A stretch of 64,000 bases of DNA. Source: Deltaproteobacteria bacterium (lineage in GTDB: Bacteria; Desulfobacterota; Syntrophorhabdia; Syntrophorhabdales; Syntrophorhabdaceae). The stretch spans positions 16,755-80,754 of the forward strand of contig JAKPCK010000109.1 of the NCBI GenBank assembly GCA_029553295.1. The letters run 5' to 3'. A program made the translations under genes and the position numbers. Shown here piece after piece: positions 1 through 8,754 of this stretch. The notes under the pieces were generated by a model. That model saw nothing but the letters and a program-made list of their open reading frames with translations. It did no database searches and was not told the origin of the DNA. Numbering within the stretch: position 1 is the first letter of the stretch; each line of letters begins with the position of its first letter.

Positions 1-633
1 TCTTTTACGCCTTTTTTTGCCTGGATTTTTGTGTTGGCTGCATTCATGCCACCAGCAGCAAGCATACTGTTCCCGCCTGTGATGGGCTGCTTTTCAAGAA
101 GTATTACCTTTGCCCCGGCATCATGGGCAGTTATGGCAGCTGTAAAACCTGCTGCCCCTGCACCTATTACCACTACATCTGTTTTATCCTTTGCCTCATC
201 CTTTTTTATTTTTGCCTGTCTTTCCTTCTTATCGGTATTGCTGCCAGGTATCTGCATATCAAATCCATGACACTTAAGACAATATACCTTGGATGCCGTA
301 TGCCCGTAATGACAAACTGTGCAGCTTATCTCTCCCAGGTGAGATTTATGGGCATTTATATGACCTTTATCTTTTTTTGCAACCTCTTCAAGTGTCCCGT
401 GACATTTAATACAGGGTTGATTCACCACCTTTTCGTTATCGTCCACCTTCAGGCTGTCGCCATGACATTGCTTACATGTAATCTCTTTTGCCTTGTGGAT
501 CTCTGCAAGCGTCCCGGGTTTTAAAATGGCAGCTGATTTTTGAGTCTGCTGGGCCATAGCGATCCAAACCACTGTGGCCATAAAGATAAAAGCCAGAATA
601 AAGGTTATTAATATTTTTGAGGTTTTAGGCATA
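1..633 (-). CDS. Tetraheme flavocytochrome c (fumarate reductase type), N-terminal part
   Basis: The minus-strand frame is open to the left window edge, so only the first 211 residues are visible. A signal peptide (residues 1-27) is followed by four CXXCH haem motifs at about 53-57, 74-78, 104-108 and 118-122, then a Lys-rich linker and an FAD-binding GAGAAG at 157-162. This order (class III tetraheme domain, then flavoprotein) is that of periplasmic flavocytochrome c3 fumarate reductases and related reductases. Two in-frame ATGs exist at 639 and 633; 633 is chosen because GGGGGAG lies 6 nt upstream of it. The substrate (fumarate, urocanate, another enoate) cannot be decided, since the active site lies outside the window. 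Confidence 0.9.
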
Positions 634-770
634 TCCATCTCCCCCTAAGTTTTTTTTCAATGCATATTGCTAATCTACAAAATGTGATATGACTTTACAA
701 CATAATTTTAAGCCCTTTTCAAAAGTTTTTATTGGTGGAACCTATCCTGAGTAACCTCAAAAGCACACCC

Positions 771-1637
771 TCAGTCTAATGTGAGATACCTTACAGGGTT
801 ATCCTGGATGCATCTTATGACCGTATCTTTCTCAAACCCTGAGCCTATTAGACCATCTGCAGAACCTGTAATGGTCATGGAGCCACCCTGCAAAATACTG
901 TTTTTGTCGGATACAGGGGACAAAATCCCTGTAGCCTTCACTGAATCAGAGACTATGATTATACGGCTTGAATCCTTTATCTTAAAGACCATCTCTATAG
1001 CCTTTATATGGATGTGAAAGGGGTCTGCTATAAGCTCAACATAAACATGGGGGTTAAGTAAACCAAAGCCTGCAATCCCAGGCTCCCTGTGGTGTATACC
1101 CCTCATGGCATTGAATATATGGGTTATGCCCCTGGCACCGGCATTAAATCCTGCCTCTGCATCTTTGTATGTAGCATCAGAATGACCCATGCTGACGATA
1201 ATCCCCATGTCACTAATCTTTTTTATAAGGCTCAATGCACCATCTATCTCAGGGGCAATGGTGATGACCCTTATAGTATCCTCAAAGCCCTCGATAAGTC
1301 TTTTCAGGTTGTATTCTGTAGGAACAAGAAATGACCCTGCATCAAGGGCACCACACCTTGATGGATTAAGAAATGGGCCCTCCATGTGGATACCGAGGAT
1401 CTTTGCACCTTCTCTCTCGCCCCTTGACCTCTGTAGCAACATGGCCTTTTTTATATTCTCCATGTCTTTTCTCATGTTATTGATAGAACCGGGATATACT
1501 GTGGGTAAAAACCCTGAGACCCCGTTTTCTGCCAAAATCTGAGCTATCCTGATAATGTCTTCTGGGGATGGGTCTTTGGTGTCAAACCCGGCTATGCCAT
1601 GTATATGGACATCTATGGGGCCTGTCTGCTCCACCAC
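771..1637 (-). CDS. nagA: N-acetylglucosamine-6-phosphate deacetylase-like metallohydrolase, barrel domain only
   Basis: This 288-residue protein aligns with the TIM-barrel core of NagA, which removes acetate from GlcNAc-6-phosphate. Visible are DVHIHG near residue 10, MEGPF (metal-ligand Glu), GHSDAT and THIFNAM (metal His residues) and VSDS (catalytic Asp). Typical NagA is about 380 residues; here the N-terminal 50 or so residues and the C-terminal 70, which together build the beta-sandwich of amidohydrolases, are absent, and the protein stops right after NPVRYL. The GTG start at 1637 lies 1 nt beyond the TAA of the permease gene, so translational coupling is likely. No frameshift was seen, so it looks like a compact enzyme rather than a decayed one, but that is inference. 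Confidence 0.75.
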   Translation of the reverse strand: MVEQTGPIDVHIHGIAGFDTKDPSPEDIIRIAQILAENGVSGFLPTVYPGSINNMRKDMENIKKAMLLQRSRGEREGAKILGIHMEGPFLNPSRCGALDAGSFLVPTEYNLKRLIEGFEDTIRVITIAPEIDGALSLIKKISDMGIIVSMGHSDATYKDAEAGFNAGARGITHIFNAMRGIHHREPGIAGFGLLNPHVYVELIADPFHIHIKAIEMVFKIKDSSRIIIVSDSVKATGILSPVSDKNSILQGGSMTITGSADGLIGSGFEKDTVIRCIQDNPVRYLTLD

Positions 1638-1638
1638 C

Positions 1639-2613
1639 TTATCCTATTCTTATCCTCGGGTCAGCCATTGCATAGAGTATGTCAGAGATGAGATTCCCTA
1701 AAAGGGTCAAGAATGCACCTATGACGAGTATGCCCATGATTGTGGGATAATCCCTGGACATGACGCTCATATAGAAAAGCTGCCCCATCCCTGGGATGGA
1801 GAAGATGCTCTCAAATATTACGCTGCCCCCTATGAGCCCCGGGACTGAAAGCCCTATTATGGTTATTACAGGCAGAAGGGCATTTCTTAAGGCATGTTTT
1901 TTCAGGACCACATCCTCGGGGAGACCCTTTGCATAGGCAGTGGTGATATATTCCTGTCTTAATACCTCAAGGAGGCTGCTCTTCATGTATCTTGATATAC
2001 CGGCCAGACCACCAAAGGCAGATATGCACACAGGGAGGATGAGGTGCTGGGCAATATCCAGTATCTTTCCCATAAATGATAATTCATTGAAATTAAAGGA
2101 TTTAAGACCGGAGATGGGTAGCCACTCAAGATATACCCCGAAAAACATCATAAGTAGAAGGGCAAGCCAGAAGGTTGGGGCTGCATAGCCAGCAAAAACA
2201 AAGGCGGTAAGTGCCTTATCAATGGTGGTATCCTTGTGCTTTGCACAGTAGATGCCTATGGGTATCCCTATGATAAAGATGAGGACCATAGATATGAGGT
2301 TGATGGATACTGTTACAGGTATCCTCTCCTTTATCTTGTCGATAACAGGTCTCCTGTCTGATGCAAAGGATATACCGAAATCCAGCCTCATAATCCTTTT
2401 AAGCCACATGTAATACTGGACGTGTAGTGGCTTATCAAGGCCGTAGTATGCCCTTATTCTCTCCCTCACCTCTTTTGTAACCTTGGGATTCATCTCTGAT
2501 TCTATAACCCCTGGCTCTCCGGGCGTGAGATGGATTACTATAAAGGATATAAGGGTGATACCCAGCAGCATGGGGATCATAAAGAGCAGCCTTTTTATGA
2601 GATAGCGGAGCAT
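1639..2613 (-). CDS. dppB: ABC transporter permease, DppB/OppB family
   Basis: This 324-residue inner-membrane protein begins with the usual DppB hydrophobic anchor ([16 protein letters not shown]) and has about six membrane segments. The binding-protein-dependent permease loop ([13 protein letters not shown]) sits near residues 215-230. It would form one half of a peptide/nickel-type importer pore. Its ATG overlaps the TAA of the binding-protein gene (TAATG), and NagA-like follows 1 nt after its stop, so the three are one operon. The partner DppC-type permease is not here; a DppC gene lies at 35248-36084. ATPase genes are not in the window. Confidence 0.9.
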   Translation of the reverse strand: MLRYLIKRLLFMIPMLLGITLISFIVIHLTPGEPGVIESEMNPKVTKEVRERIRAYYGLDKPLHVQYYMWLKRIMRLDFGISFASDRRPVIDKIKERIPVTVSINLISMVLIFIIGIPIGIYCAKHKDTTIDKALTAFVFAGYAAPTFWLALLLMMFFGVYLEWLPISGLKSFNFNELSFMGKILDIAQHLILPVCISAFGGLAGISRYMKSSLLEVLRQEYITTAYAKGLPEDVVLKKHALRNALLPVITIIGLSVPGLIGGSVIFESIFSIPGMGQLFYMSVMSRDYPTIMGILVIGAFLTLLGNLISDILYAMADPRIRIG

Positions 2614-4226
2614 TATCTATACCTCATCTGTTTTTCCGGGACATACCATTTTATGAAGTCATACATGAGACCTGCAGGTGCCGGCTCTATGCCCTTAAAA
2701 CGCTTGTGTATTGTCACATTGGCGTATGGCACAAAGAGAAATGTATATGGCTGTTCCTCGGCAAGTATCTCCTGTATCCTGTGGTAGTATCTTTTTCTCT
2801 CCTCCATGTTCAGGGTGTGTCTTGCCCTGACAAGGAGTTCGTCTACCTCTTTGTTTTCAAAGGATATGAAATTCAATTCCTTCTTTCCCTGCTTTGAGGA
2901 GTGCCAGATATCGAATATATCAGGGTCATTGGGTATACTCCATCCAAGGATTACCGCCTCAAAATTCCTCTTGTCTATAAATTCATTTATAAAGCTTGCC
3001 CACTCTATTACCCTTATCTTTACCTTTATCCCCAGGTCTGCAAGCCTCTTCTGAATGAGCTCAGCACACCTTATCCTTACATCATTGCCCTGATTGACCA
3101 GGATGGTAAACTCAAAGGGGGCGCCATCTTTATATAGGATATTGTCAGCCCCTCTATTAAAACCTGCCTCTTTGAGGAGCATCATTGCCTTTTCTCTGTC
3201 ATAGGGATATTTTTTTACACCCCCATTGTATGCCCACATATCTGGTTTATAAGGCCCGTCTGCCTCAACCCCCTGACCGAGGAGTATCCCATCTATAATC
3301 TCTTTTTTATCTATCCCGTAACTTATCGCCTGTCTTACCCTCTTATCCTTAAAAAATTGATGTTTCAGATTATATCCGAGATATACATAGGTAAAGGAGA
3401 GATACCTGAATTTGTTGAATTCCCTTTTAAAGGCAGGGTAGTCTGTCTGTCTTACTGCCTGAAGCGGGGTAAGACCCATCATGTCTATCCCATATCTTTT
3501 CAGTTCGAGAAACATGGTTGCAGTATCTGGTATTATCCTCATTATATAACGGCTGATATAAGGGCTTCCCTCAAAGTAGTCTTTGTTGGCTGTAAGGACA
3601 ATCCTCTCCCCGGGGATCCACTCCTGGAATTTATAAGGACCTGTGCCTATTGGTCTTCTGGATAGGGGCGATTTTGTTACATCCTGACCCTCCAGGAGGT
3701 GCCTCGGCAGTATGGCTGTTGACCAGCTTATAAGCCCCGGGGCAAAGGGCTTATCATAGGTTACCTTAAAGGTATAGTCATCTAAGACCTTTGCCTCTTT
3801 TACAAGTAGAAAATCACCGGCATATGCAGTAGGTGTCTTGGGGTCTGTAATGAGTCTATAGGTAAACATTACATCGTGGGCTGTAAAAGGTGTGTTATCG
3901 TGCCACTTTACGTCCTTTCTCAGGTGGAATGTAATGGATAGGTTGTCCTTTGAGATATCCCACGACTCAGCAAGGCTCCCTATTATCTTGAGATCCTTAT
4001 CATATTTTACAAGGCCATTATAGATAAAAGATGCTACCTCATGGGATGGGCTGTCAGTGGCAAGGATGGGTATGAGGTTCGATGGCTCTCCTATAGATGC
4101 GGTTATGATGGTGTCGCCGTATGCAGGTACCCCCACATCATCGTAGAGTTTTGGATCCTTTGACCTGGTGCAGGCAAGACATATCAGGACAAGGGGTATC
4201 AATAAAATGAGTCTTTTTATAGCCAT
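2613..4226 (-). CDS. Family 5 extracellular solute-binding lipoprotein (DppA/OppA type)
   Basis: This 537-residue binding protein has a lipoprotein signal (lipobox ending at Cys19), so it is probably anchored by lipid. It has the SBP_bac_5 layout: an early [13 protein letters not shown] stretch, the GTGPYKF signature near residue 195 and a long C-terminal lobe. Length and motifs match oligopeptide/dipeptide binding proteins, but the ligand cannot be read from sequence; the NagA-like neighbour suggests an amino-sugar-containing ligand, which is inference only. It is first in the three-gene minus-strand operon and divergent from the radical SAM gene. No clear Shine-Dalgarno precedes the ATG. 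Confidence 0.9.
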   Translation of the reverse strand: MAIKRLILLIPLVLICLACTRSKDPKLYDDVGVPAYGDTIITASIGEPSNLIPILATDSPSHEVASFIYNGLVKYDKDLKIIGSLAESWDISKDNLSITFHLRKDVKWHDNTPFTAHDVMFTYRLITDPKTPTAYAGDFLLVKEAKVLDDYTFKVTYDKPFAPGLISWSTAILPRHLLEGQDVTKSPLSRRPIGTGPYKFQEWIPGERIVLTANKDYFEGSPYISRYIMRIIPDTATMFLELKRYGIDMMGLTPLQAVRQTDYPAFKREFNKFRYLSFTYVYLGYNLKHQFFKDKRVRQAISYGIDKKEIIDGILLGQGVEADGPYKPDMWAYNGGVKKYPYDREKAMMLLKEAGFNRGADNILYKDGAPFEFTILVNQGNDVRIRCAELIQKRLADLGIKVKIRVIEWASFINEFIDKRNFEAVILGWSIPNDPDIFDIWHSSKQGKKELNFISFENKEVDELLVRARHTLNMEERKRYYHRIQEILAEEQPYTFLFVPYANVTIHKRFKGIEPAPAGLMYDFIKWYVPEKQMRYR

Positions 4227-4339
4227 GGATGTTTCGGGTTATTGTAACAGAGGAGGAGGTTAAAGTAAAGCAGGCTATGGGTCGTCTCAATTTGTTTGAA
4301 ATTGAAAACTATAAGTTATAGACTAAAAGAGGTTTTACT

Positions 4340-5374
4340 ATGATATGCCCTGTTTTTTTACCCCATCTTGGCTGTGGACAAAGATGCACATACTGTGACC
4401 AGATCTATATAACTGAGATAGACAGGGTAAACCCAAAAGAGATGATAGAAAATGCCCTTTCCCATGGTAAGTCGGGTTATGAGGTGGGGCTCTATGGCGG
4501 TAATATATTTGGGATAGAACCTTCTCTATTAAATACCATTTTCTCCTGTTTTTATGAATACCGAGATGAGATAACAAACTTCAGGGTCTCCACAAAACCT
4601 GTTCCCCTTGACGATGAGGTTATATCGATACTTAAAAGAAATAATGTAACGGTTATCGAGCTGGGTATACCCACATTCAACGATGATATACTCAGAAAAC
4701 TAAACAGGGGTCATACAGTAGAAGACCTCTACAGGGCATATAAGAGATTAAAACAGGAAGGTTTTTGCCTTGCCCTTCAGGTGATGGTAGGTCTGCCCCA
4801 TGAGAGCGTAGAAGACACAATAAGGACAGTAGATAATATAATAATGCTCCATCCTGATTATATCAGGATATACCCCCTTGCCATCATAGAAGGGACACCC
4901 CTCTGGATAGATTATAAAGAGGGCAGGTTTATCCCTTTGGGGTTTGAGGACGCAGTATTAAGGTCTCTCTATATTTACCTCAATGCCCTTTACCATCATA
5001 TCAAGGTGGTTAAGATGGGGCTGACAGACAACGAGATAATCAAGGAAAAGATTAAAGGGGGTTTTTATCACCCTGCCTTTGGTAGTATTGTGAAGTCAGA
5101 GGGTTTTTATATTGCCATACTCACAAAGGCAAAGAGGCAGGGGCTGAAGGGCAATATAAAGGTAATGGTAAATAAAAGGGATATACCCCATGTATTTGGT
5201 TATAGAAGAAAAAATATAGAGAGGTTTAAAGGTCATGGGATACATATAGAGCCATTATCCGGTGATATAGAACAGGGTGCGTTTATCCTGTATAAAAATG
5301 ATATGGAGCTTCACGGCCATATATATGATGCCATAGAAGACCTGGAGAATAAGGGTTTTGTGAGGGGCAGATAA
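4340..5374 (+). CDS. Elp3-like radical SAM protein without acetyltransferase domain
   Basis: This 344-residue protein has the radical SAM cluster CGQRCTYC with Cys12, Cys16 and Cys19, spacing CX3CX2C. The following STKP, IELGIP and NRGHT stretches are typical of the Elp3/COG1243 radical SAM family. Elp3 proper carries a GNAT acetyltransferase at the C-terminus; here the protein ends after the radical SAM and a short C-terminal extension, as in many bacterial relatives of unassigned function. AGAGG lies 8 nt upstream of the ATG. The gene stands alone, divergent from the binding-protein operon, with a hairpin after its stop. Confidence 0.8.
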   Translation: MICPVFLPHLGCGQRCTYCDQIYITEIDRVNPKEMIENALSHGKSGYEVGLYGGNIFGIEPSLLNTIFSCFYEYRDEITNFRVSTKPVPLDDEVISILKRNNVTVIELGIPTFNDDILRKLNRGHTVEDLYRAYKRLKQEGFCLALQVMVGLPHESVEDTIRTVDNIIMLHPDYIRIYPLAIIEGTPLWIDYKEGRFIPLGFEDAVLRSLYIYLNALYHHIKVVKMGLTDNEIIKEKIKGGFYHPAFGSIVKSEGFYIAILTKAKRQGLKGNIKVMVNKRDIPHVFGYRRKNIERFKGHGIHIEPLSGDIEQGAFILYKNDMELHGHIYDAIEDLENKGFVRGR

Positions 5375-5386
5375 TACGGTATTTGA

Positions 5387-5402
5387 GGCTTTTTAAAAAG
5401 CC
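5387..5402 (+). terminator. Possible terminator after the radical SAM gene
   Basis: A perfect 8+8 palindrome (GGCTTTTT facing AAAAAGCC) starts 12 nt after the radical SAM stop and can be extended by flanking GA/TC. It is followed by TCTATAT rather than a clean T-run, so efficiency is doubtful. Confidence 0.4.
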
Positions 5403-5428
5403 CTCTCTATATAATAGCTAAATATCTC

Positions 5429-5456
5429 TTGACTAAAAGGATATGGAGGCTATAAT
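5429..5456 (+). promoter_or_regulatory. Sigma-70-type promoter for the small basic protein gene
   Basis: TTGACT at 5429-5434 and a perfect TATAAT at 5451-5456 are separated by 16 nt. The predicted start of transcription near 5463 leaves about 72 nt of untranslated leader before the ATG at 5535. Confidence 0.7.
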
Positions 5457-5534
5457 AGAGATTAAATATGTTTATGGTCATAATGCCTTTTAATGATAAA
5501 AGCAAAAGAAAATAAAAAAATAAGGGGGGTTTTC

Positions 5535-5807
5535 ATGGCAACAAAATCAGAAAAGACAGTTAGAAAACCAAGGGAAAGGAAGACAAAAGATAAAAACGAG
5601 AAACTTTTCACAGATGCCCTTGCAAATCTCGAGAAGATAGCAAAGGAACGACTCCAGACTGCCCGTGACCCATTTTCTACAGGGGTGAAGATGGCCTCAC
5701 AACTTAGGGCACTGGCTGCCAGTATAGAGAGTGAGATAGACGACCAATCTGTAACCATGACAGAGGCGAGCTATGTCTCCAATGGCATGCTCGGTGTAGG
5801 TGTCTGA
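5535..5807 (+). CDS. Small basic protein, function unknown
   Basis: This is a 90-residue protein with a Lys/Arg-rich first third (MATKSEKTVRKPRERKTKDK) followed by a helical stretch and a Gly/Val tail; no signal peptide, cysteines or known motif were recognised. The start at 5535 is preferred over an upstream ATG at 5493 because GGGGGG sits 5 nt before it. It is a single-gene unit with a strong consensus promoter and a composite hairpin element downstream, so it may be highly expressed. The basic N-terminus could bind nucleic acid, but that is a guess. Confidence 0.6.
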   Translation: MATKSEKTVRKPRERKTKDKNEKLFTDALANLEKIAKERLQTARDPFSTGVKMASQLRALAASIESEIDDQSVTMTEASYVSNGMLGVGV

Positions 5808-5849
5808 TAGGCAGCAGGTTTCTTGGCTTTAGCATAAAAAACAGTAAAT

Positions 5850-5956
5850 GGAGACCTTGAAAAAGGTCTCCTACCCTGGGCAATATCTTTAAGCCCATTA
5901 TTAATAACCAGTTTCCATGCATTTCAAGACCTTTGCAGGACTTTGTAGGGGTCTTG
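5850..5956. repeat. Composite palindromic intergenic repeat, copy 1
   Basis: The left part is a perfect 9-bp hairpin (GGAGACCTT, GAAA loop, AAGGTCTCC, 5850-5871). The right part contains CAAGACC (5925-5931) facing GGTCTTG (5950-5956). The reverse complement of 36138-36253 has the same parts in the same order, with shared CTGGG, CCAGTT and ATTTCAAGACCTTTG blocks. It lies between the convergent small-protein gene and recJ and may end transcription from both sides. Confidence 0.65.
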
Positions 5957-6017
5957 AGTATTTATATCGAGTGTAGAATTTTTTCGAACCCATAAAGGAA
6001 TGCACAGTTTCCCTGTC

Positions 6018-7700
6018 TCAATCCCCTAATATGGCCTTTATGTTTAAATTTATGAATTTATTGCCCATCTCTTCCTTTATCACAGGGTTTGCTATGATGC
6101 TTATACAATCAGATTTTTTTTCGGGTATCTTTAAGCCGTTTTGTATATAGCCATACCAGGATATGGAGTTTCTGTCTGTAACCTTTATGCGACTACCCCC
6201 TGCCATGGTTATACTTGTGGGCTTAAGTAATATGGAAGGCCTTGGATTGCCTATGCCAAATGGTGACATTATATCTAAAATGTTTACAAAATCCATTGTC
6301 AGCTCTTCAAAGTCAGCAGATGTATCAAAGGCCGCCTCTTTGTTTTTTAGCCCTGACCTGCCATCAAGGGCATCATCAAAGGCATCCCTGAATAGCTCGA
6401 GGTTTTCCTTTCTCAAGGAGAATCCGCATGCAAACCTGTGGCCTCCAAACCTAATCAGGAGATTGGAGAGAGAAGATATGGTGTTGTAAAGATTGATGTC
6501 CTCAGTCCCCCTCCCGGAGCCCTTGAATATGCCATCCACCTCTGTCATTACCAGGGATGGCTTACCGTATATCTCTGCAAGTTTTTGTGCAACAATACCT
6601 ATTACACCTATGTGCCAGTCTTTTTTGCAAAGGACAATGGAGTTCCTCCTGTGTAGGCCGCACCTTTCTATCTCCTCTCTACACTCTTTCATTATCCTCT
6701 CGCCTAACTGTTGTCTCAAGCTATTGGCATTATGGAGTGTATTAAGGAGCCTTGTAGATTCTGACTCCCTCTCTGATATAAGGAAATTAAATGCCTCCTC
6801 AGGGTCTGATACCCTTCCTGCAGCATTAATCCTTGGTATTATAATGAAATTTAGAGCAAATTCATTAAGTTTAGACCCTGGGAGCATATTCTCTTTATAG
6901 AAGGTCTTTAGCCATTGCCTTGGTTTTTCCCTCATGGTCTCTAAACCTATCTTTGTCAGTACCCTATTATCACCTACAAGGGGCACCATATCACCTATAG
7001 TCCCCAAGGTTACAAGGTCAAGCTCGTTTTTCAGGTTTATCTGTTCCCCCATGAGACCTTTATCGTGGATAATCCTTCTTAATCCCCAGAGAAAAAAGAA
7101 GGTCACACCACAGGCTGCAAGCTCCCTTGTTTTGAACCGAGAATCTCCCCTTTTCGGGTTTACAACAGCCCTGGCAGGAGGTAGATGCCCCAAGACCTCA
7201 TGATGGTCTATTATAATGACCTTTATCCCCAGTTCCTCGGCAAACTTAACCTCTTCCAAATTTGAAGAACCACAGTCAAGACAGATAATCAAATCAGTTT
7301 TATCTGCCTTAAGTCTTTTTATTGCCTCCATATTCAATCCATAACCCTCTTTTCTGTCAGGGATATAGACAGATGGAGATAGATTGAGTTTTTTCAGAAA
7401 ATTATACATGAGGGCAGAGGATGTTACGCCGTCTGAGTCATAGTCTCCGTATATACATATCCTCCCCCTTTTTTTTATAGTCTCTATGAGGACATGGATA
7501 CCCTTTTCTATATCAGGGAGCTGGAATGGGTCAGACAGGTCTTTTAATCTGGGGAAGAGAAAGGCCTCTGCCTCTTCCGGCGTTGTGATACCCCTTGATA
7601 AGAGTATGCGTGCGATAATATTCGGGATGCCGAGCTTATCTTTGATAGACCTTATAAGTGTATTTTGGTCATCTTGTTTTTTTCTCAAGGATTTTTCCAT
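6018..7700 (-). CDS. recJ: Single-stranded-DNA-specific exonuclease RecJ
   Basis: This 560-residue protein is a full-length RecJ, the 5'-3' single-strand exonuclease of recombination and mismatch repair. The DHH phosphoesterase motifs are present: DYDSD at residues 86-90, LDCG near 141-144 and IDHH at about 164-167. The DHHA1 part follows with GSGRG and FGGHRFACGF near 395-425, and a C-terminal OB-type domain ends the protein. AAGG lies 4 nt before the ATG. It is transcribed towards the composite repeat at 5850-5956. All key metal ligands appear intact. Confidence 0.95.
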   Translation of the reverse strand: MEKSLRKKQDDQNTLIRSIKDKLGIPNIIARILLSRGITTPEEAEAFLFPRLKDLSDPFQLPDIEKGIHVLIETIKKRGRICIYGDYDSDGVTSSALMYNFLKKLNLSPSVYIPDRKEGYGLNMEAIKRLKADKTDLIICLDCGSSNLEEVKFAEELGIKVIIIDHHEVLGHLPPARAVVNPKRGDSRFKTRELAACGVTFFFLWGLRRIIHDKGLMGEQINLKNELDLVTLGTIGDMVPLVGDNRVLTKIGLETMREKPRQWLKTFYKENMLPGSKLNEFALNFIIIPRINAAGRVSDPEEAFNFLISERESESTRLLNTLHNANSLRQQLGERIMKECREEIERCGLHRRNSIVLCKKDWHIGVIGIVAQKLAEIYGKPSLVMTEVDGIFKGSGRGTEDINLYNTISSLSNLLIRFGGHRFACGFSLRKENLELFRDAFDDALDGRSGLKNKEAAFDTSADFEELTMDFVNILDIMSPFGIGNPRPSILLKPTSITMAGGSRIKVTDRNSISWYGYIQNGLKIPEKKSDCISIIANPVIKEEMGNKFINLNIKAILGD

Positions 7701-7805
7701 ATAACCTTAATACCTAAAATCCATAACCCCAGGGGTCCCCACGGATGTGCCACATATGCAGACTATAGTCAATAGACTATAAACTACAGACAAAAAAACA
7801 GAATC

Positions 7806-7832
7806 CATCCCGCTTTAGTGGAGGGGATGCCC
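7806..7832. repeat. Partial copy of the composite intergenic repeat
   Basis: The segment from CATCCCGCT to GGGGATGCC forms a 6-bp stem (CATCCC, 7806-7811; GGGATG, 7824-7829). Its reverse complement resembles the middle block of the copy at 36190-36225 (CCCCTCC, then GCGGGAT, preceded by CTCTG). It lies between pyrD and recJ. Just upstream, 7761-7780 holds a perfect palindrome GACTATAGTC followed by AATAGACTAT. Confidence 0.5.
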
Positions 7833-7851
7833 TCAGAGCAATTCATTATTG

Positions 7852-8754
7852 TTACGTGCATGCTGCACCGATTAAATCAATTACAGAATCCCAGCCATTT
7901 TTGTCAAGAAAGTCCCCCAGGTCTTGTATGATCTTCGGTATAGCAAAAGGGTCTACAAATGTGGCAGTCCCGACCTGGATTGCAGTAGCCCCTGCCATGA
8001 AAAATGAGAGACAGTCCTCATAATCCATTATCCCTCCGGCACCTATTATGGGTATGGGGACCCTCTTTCTGCATTCGTATATTGCCTTTATTGCCACAGG
8101 TTTAAGGGATGGCCCTGACATACCCCCCCTGATTTTAAACGCCCTTTCATGTGTATCTATACATGCCCCGGGGAGGGTATTTATGAGGGTCAGGCCATCT
8201 GCACCACCTTCATATGCTGCCTGGGCAATATCTGCGATGTTATCTACCTCCGGGGTAAGCTTGGCAATAACAGGTATGTTGGTTGAAGATTTTACCCTGT
8301 CTATAAGCCTACGGACAGCCTCTGGCTCTTTTCCAAAGCTTATGCCCCCTGCTTTTATGTTGGGGCATGAGAGGTTCATCTCAAGACCTATTATGAGCCT
8401 GTGGGGCACTATATTTTTTGCACACTGGATATATTCATCCTCTGTAAACCCAAAGAAGTTAACGATTACAGGCATATTTTTTTGCTCAAAAAAGGGCATG
8501 TAATCTCTAAAAAATGCCTCCACCCCTATATTCTGTAGCCCTATACTGTTTATCATGCCCCATCTTACCTCCCATACCCTGGGTGTGGGGTTGCCTTGAT
8601 GGGGCATCAGGGAGAGACCTTTGGTGACATATGCACCCATTGTCTCCACCTTCCAGAGTGGCTCTATCTCAACACCATAACCTAATGTCCCTGATGCGTT
8701 CATAACAGGGTTTTTAAGCATATTATGGAACAGGTTTACAGACAAATCTGCCAT
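7852..8754 (-). CDS. pyrD: Dihydroorotate dehydrogenase, class 1B catalytic subunit
   Basis: This 300-residue FMN barrel protein oxidises dihydroorotate to orotate in pyrimidine synthesis. It carries the class 1 catalytic Cys130 in NLSCPN, the substrate/FMN segments NASGTLG and GLQNIGV, and the C-terminal phosphate loops GAGGIMDYED and QVGTATF. Class 1B is indicated by the partner pyrK, whose stop overlaps this gene by 19 nt. Class 1B enzymes pass electrons through PyrK to NAD rather than to quinone, which fits an anaerobe. Confidence 0.95.
   Translation of the reverse strand: MADLSVNLFHNMLKNPVMNASGTLGYGVEIEPLWKVETMGAYVTKGLSLMPHQGNPTPRVWEVRWGMINSIGLQNIGVEAFFRDYMPFFEQKNMPVIVNFFGFTEDEYIQCAKNIVPHRLIIGLEMNLSCPNIKAGGISFGKEPEAVRRLIDRVKSSTNIPVIAKLTPEVDNIADIAQAAYEGGADGLTLINTLPGACIDTHERAFKIRGGMSGPSLKPVAIKAIYECRKRVPIPIIGAGGIMDYEDCLSFFMAGATAIQVGTATFVDPFAIPKIIQDLGDFLDKNGWDSVIDLIGAACT

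Noticed and set aside
1..633. Plus-strand open frames over the left edge (31-270 and 123-524).
   Set aside because: They are antisense to the flavocytochrome gene, whose four CXXCH motifs and FAD loop decide the strand.
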